In this document: positions 62,401-64,000 of the stretch, one piece after another
Layout of the letters: each line of letters opens with the position of its first letter
How positions within the stretch are numbered: the first letter of the stretch is position 1
The notes under the pieces: model-generated
Databases searched by the model: none
What the model was told of the DNA's origin: nothing
The model's input: only the letters and a program-made list of their open reading frames with translations
Assembly: GCF_029223255.1 (NCBI RefSeq)
Contig: NZ_JARHUC010000012.1
Span: 1 to 64,000, forward strand
Length of the DNA stretch: 64,000 bases
DNA from: Albimonas marina
GTDB taxonomy: Bacteria; Pseudomonadota; Alphaproteobacteria; Rhodobacterales; Rhodobacteraceae
Reading direction: 5' to 3'
Made by a program: the position numbers and the translations under genes

Positions 62401-63383
62401 GCCGGCGCCTCCTGCGGGGTGCGCACCGGGAAATGGCAGGCGCAGCGGCCGGCGCCGAGGCGGCGCAGGGGCGGATCCTCGGTCATGCAGATGGCCTGCG
62501 CGCGGCCGCAGCGCGGATGGAAGCTGCAGCCGGGGGGACGGGAGAAGATCGAGGGGGGCGTGCCCTCGATCTGGCGCAGCGGCCCGTCGGCGTCGAGCGT
62601 CGGCACCGCGTCGATCAGGCCGGCGGTGTAGGGGTGCGCGGTCTCGTAGAAGATCGGATCGGTGGGGCCCGTCTCGACCACGCGGCCGCCGTACATCACC
62701 GCGATGTCGTCGGCCATGCCGGCCACCACGCCGAGGTCGTGGGTGATCAGGATCAGGCCGATGCCGAGCTCCTTCCTCAGGTCCCCCAGCAGGTCGAGGA
62801 TCTGGGCCTGCACGGTGACGTCGAGCGCGGTGGTCGGCTCGTCCGCGATCAGCAGGTCGGGCGAGTTCGCCAGCGCCATCGCGATCATCGCCCGCTGGCG
62901 CATGCCGCCCGAGAACTCGTGCGGATGCTGGCGCACGCGGCGGGCGGGCTGGGGGATGGCGACCAGCTCGAACAGGCGCTCGGCCTCCTTCAGCGCGGCG
63001 CGGTAGGAGATCGAGCGGTCGTGCAGGCGGATCGCCTCGACGATCTGGTCGCCCAGCGTGATCACCGGATTGAAGGCCGACAGCGGATCCTGGAAGATGC
63101 AGCCCACCGCCTTGCCGCGGATCCGGCGGATCTTCGAGGGCGACATGCCGACCAGCTGCTCGCCCTTGAACCGGGCCGAGCCGGAGATGCGGGCCGTGGG
63201 CGGCAGCAGCTGCAGGAAGGCCATCATCGCGACCGACTTGCCCGAGCCGCTCTCGCCCACCACGCCCAGAACCTTGCCCGGCTCCAGCGTCAGGTCGACG
63301 CCGCGAAGAGCCTCGGCCTCCTCGCCCAGCTCGTTGCGGAAGCTCACGCGCAGGTCGGTGATTTCGAGCAGGGGCGCGCTCAT
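62397..63383 (-). CDS. Dipeptide/oligopeptide-type ABC transporter ATPase (DppD-like)
   Basis: A 328-residue ATPase. Walker [17 protein letters not shown] as signature, ADEPTTALD as Walker B. The C-terminal extension again has a Cys set ([17 protein letters not shown]). It overlaps the permease gene by ATGA (63380-63383). With DppF it forms the heterodimer that powers import. Confidence 0.93.
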   Translation of the reverse strand: MSAPLLEITDLRVSFRNELGEEAEALRGVDLTLEPGKVLGVVGESGSGKSVAMMAFLQLLPPTARISGSARFKGEQLVGMSPSKIRRIRGKAVGCIFQDPLSAFNPVITLGDQIVEAIRLHDRSISYRAALKEAERLFELVAIPQPARRVRQHPHEFSGGMRQRAMIAMALANSPDLLIADEPTTALDVTVQAQILDLLGDLRKELGIGLILITHDLGVVAGMADDIAVMYGGRVVETGPTDPIFYETAHPYTAGLIDAVPTLDADGPLRQIEGTPPSIFSRPPGCSFHPRCGRAQAICMTEDPPLRRLGAGRCACHFPVRTPQEAPA

Positions 63384-64000
63384 GCGGACCTCCGGTCGAA
63401 CAGGTCGCGCAGGCCGTCGCCGAGGAAGGAGCTCGCCAGCACCACCGACAGGATCGCCATGCCGGGGCCGAAGGCGATCCACCACGAATAGAAGCGCGTC
63501 GCCCCTTCGGAGATCATCGAGCCCCATTCCGGCGACGGCGGCGTCGCGCCCAGCCCGATGAAGGACAGCGAGGCGGCCAGCAGCACCACCTGGCCGAAGT
63601 CCATGGTCGCGTTGATCAGCGTCGGCGTCCAGCACAGCGGCAGCACGTGCACCACGAGGATCCGGCCCGCCGGGGCGCCGCCGGCGACCGCGGCCTCGAC
63701 ATGCTCGCGCTCGCGCACTTCCAGCACCTGGGCGCGCATCAGGCGGGCGTAGATCGGCCACCAGACGATGATCATGGCGATCGAGGCGTTCAGCAGGCCC
63801 GGCCCCAGCATCGCGGCGACGGCCATGGCCAGCAGGATCGGGGGGAAGGAGACGGTGACGTCCACCAGCCGCATGATGATCGAATCCCACCAGCCGCCGA
63901 AGAACCCCGCCACCGCGCCCAGCGCCGAGCCGATGGCGACCGCGCAGGCGACCACCACGAAGGCGATGGGGATCGACCAGACCGCGCCGTGCAGGGTGCG
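63380..64000 (-). CDS. Dipeptide/oligopeptide-type ABC permease (DppC-like), partial
   Basis: At least 206 residues of a permease whose start lies beyond the window; the frame is open to the last base. Blocks: [29 protein letters not shown] and the EAA-type loop [18 protein letters not shown]. Several transmembrane segments are visible, and the [16 protein letters not shown]-terminus is typical of DppC/OppC. It precedes dppD in an operon reading leftwards. Confidence 0.9.
   Translation of the reverse strand, partial: RTLHGAVWSIPIAFVVVACAVAIGSALGAVAGFFGGWWDSIIMRLVDVTVSFPPILLAMAVAAMLGPGLLNASIAMIIVWWPIYARLMRAQVLEVREREHVEAAVAGGAPAGRILVVHVLPLCWTPTLINATMDFGQVVLLAASLSFIGLGATPPSPEWGSMISEGATRFYSWWIAFGPGMAILSVVLASSFLGDGLRDLFDRRSA

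Overview
The window is GC-rich DNA (only short promoter gaps are AT-rich) with densely packed, often 1-8 bp overlapping genes. Its content is typical of a metabolically versatile alphaproteobacterium, most like the Rhodobacteraceae: four TRAP transporters, type III CoA-transferases, a hydantoinase A/B pair, several FadR-type GntR regulators, and IS3/IS5/IS6/IS481 elements. No rRNA or tRNA gene was recognised. The family-level assignment is inference; no phylogenetic marker is present.

Layout. 1-3257 is a nest of insertion sequences: the tail of one IS3-type element, an XRE regulator, an integrase remnant, an apparently intact IS3 element (697-1925), IS481 and IS6 remnants, and an IS5-type element (about 2395-3257). 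3256-10750 (module A) holds a CaiB-type CoA-transferase, an MDR oxidoreductase, a TRAP transporter and a zinc alcohol dehydrogenase, with a divergent GntR gene. 10756-16103 (module C) is a GntR(HutC)-TRAP-cupin-CoA-transferase operon with a clear 20-bp operator. 16163-21181 (module D) is GntR, a Baeyer-Villiger monooxygenase, a MaoC hydratase, a CitE-like lyase and a beta-keto acid cleavage enzyme. 21205-35282 (module E) reads as one 12-gene operon: phosphotransferase, uncharacterised protein, CoA-transferase, HyuA, HyuB, Liv-type ABC transporter, GntR and reductase. An acetyl-CoA hydrolase/transferase gene diverges from it at 35362. 36671-43474 (module G) is a second TRAP operon with a VOC protein, a split AtuA protein and an acyl-CoA dehydrogenase.

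43628-57966 (modules H-J) looks like a full beta-oxidation set: an acyl-CoA ligase, two acyl-CoA-acting SDRs, a dienoyl-CoA reductase-like SDR, an acyl-CoA dehydrogenase, a MaoC hydratase, a crotonase, an SCP2-type thiolase and an HMG-CoA-synthase-like/DUF35 fusion. It also has its own TRAP transporter and a MarR regulator. 58150-61325 is a second mobile-DNA scar: a frameshifted IS6 transposase, a probable ImmA/IrrE remnant, TTCCCTGTTC repeats, and a recombinase remnant fused in frame to the beginning of a DUF1537 sugar-acid kinase gene. 61381-64000 is the start of an oligopeptide/nickel-type (Dpp) ABC operon that runs off the window.

Working together (inference): each catabolic module pairs an importer for an organic acid or amino-acid-like compound with CoA activation (CoA-transferase or ligase), beta-oxidation or lyase steps, and its own regulator. 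Near-palindromes close to the FadR-type consensus TGGTNNNACCA recur in six promoter gaps of modules A, D, E and G. A different motif recurs in the MarR-linked modules. The interval reads as a cargo region of stacked catabolic operons bounded on both sides by IS wreckage.
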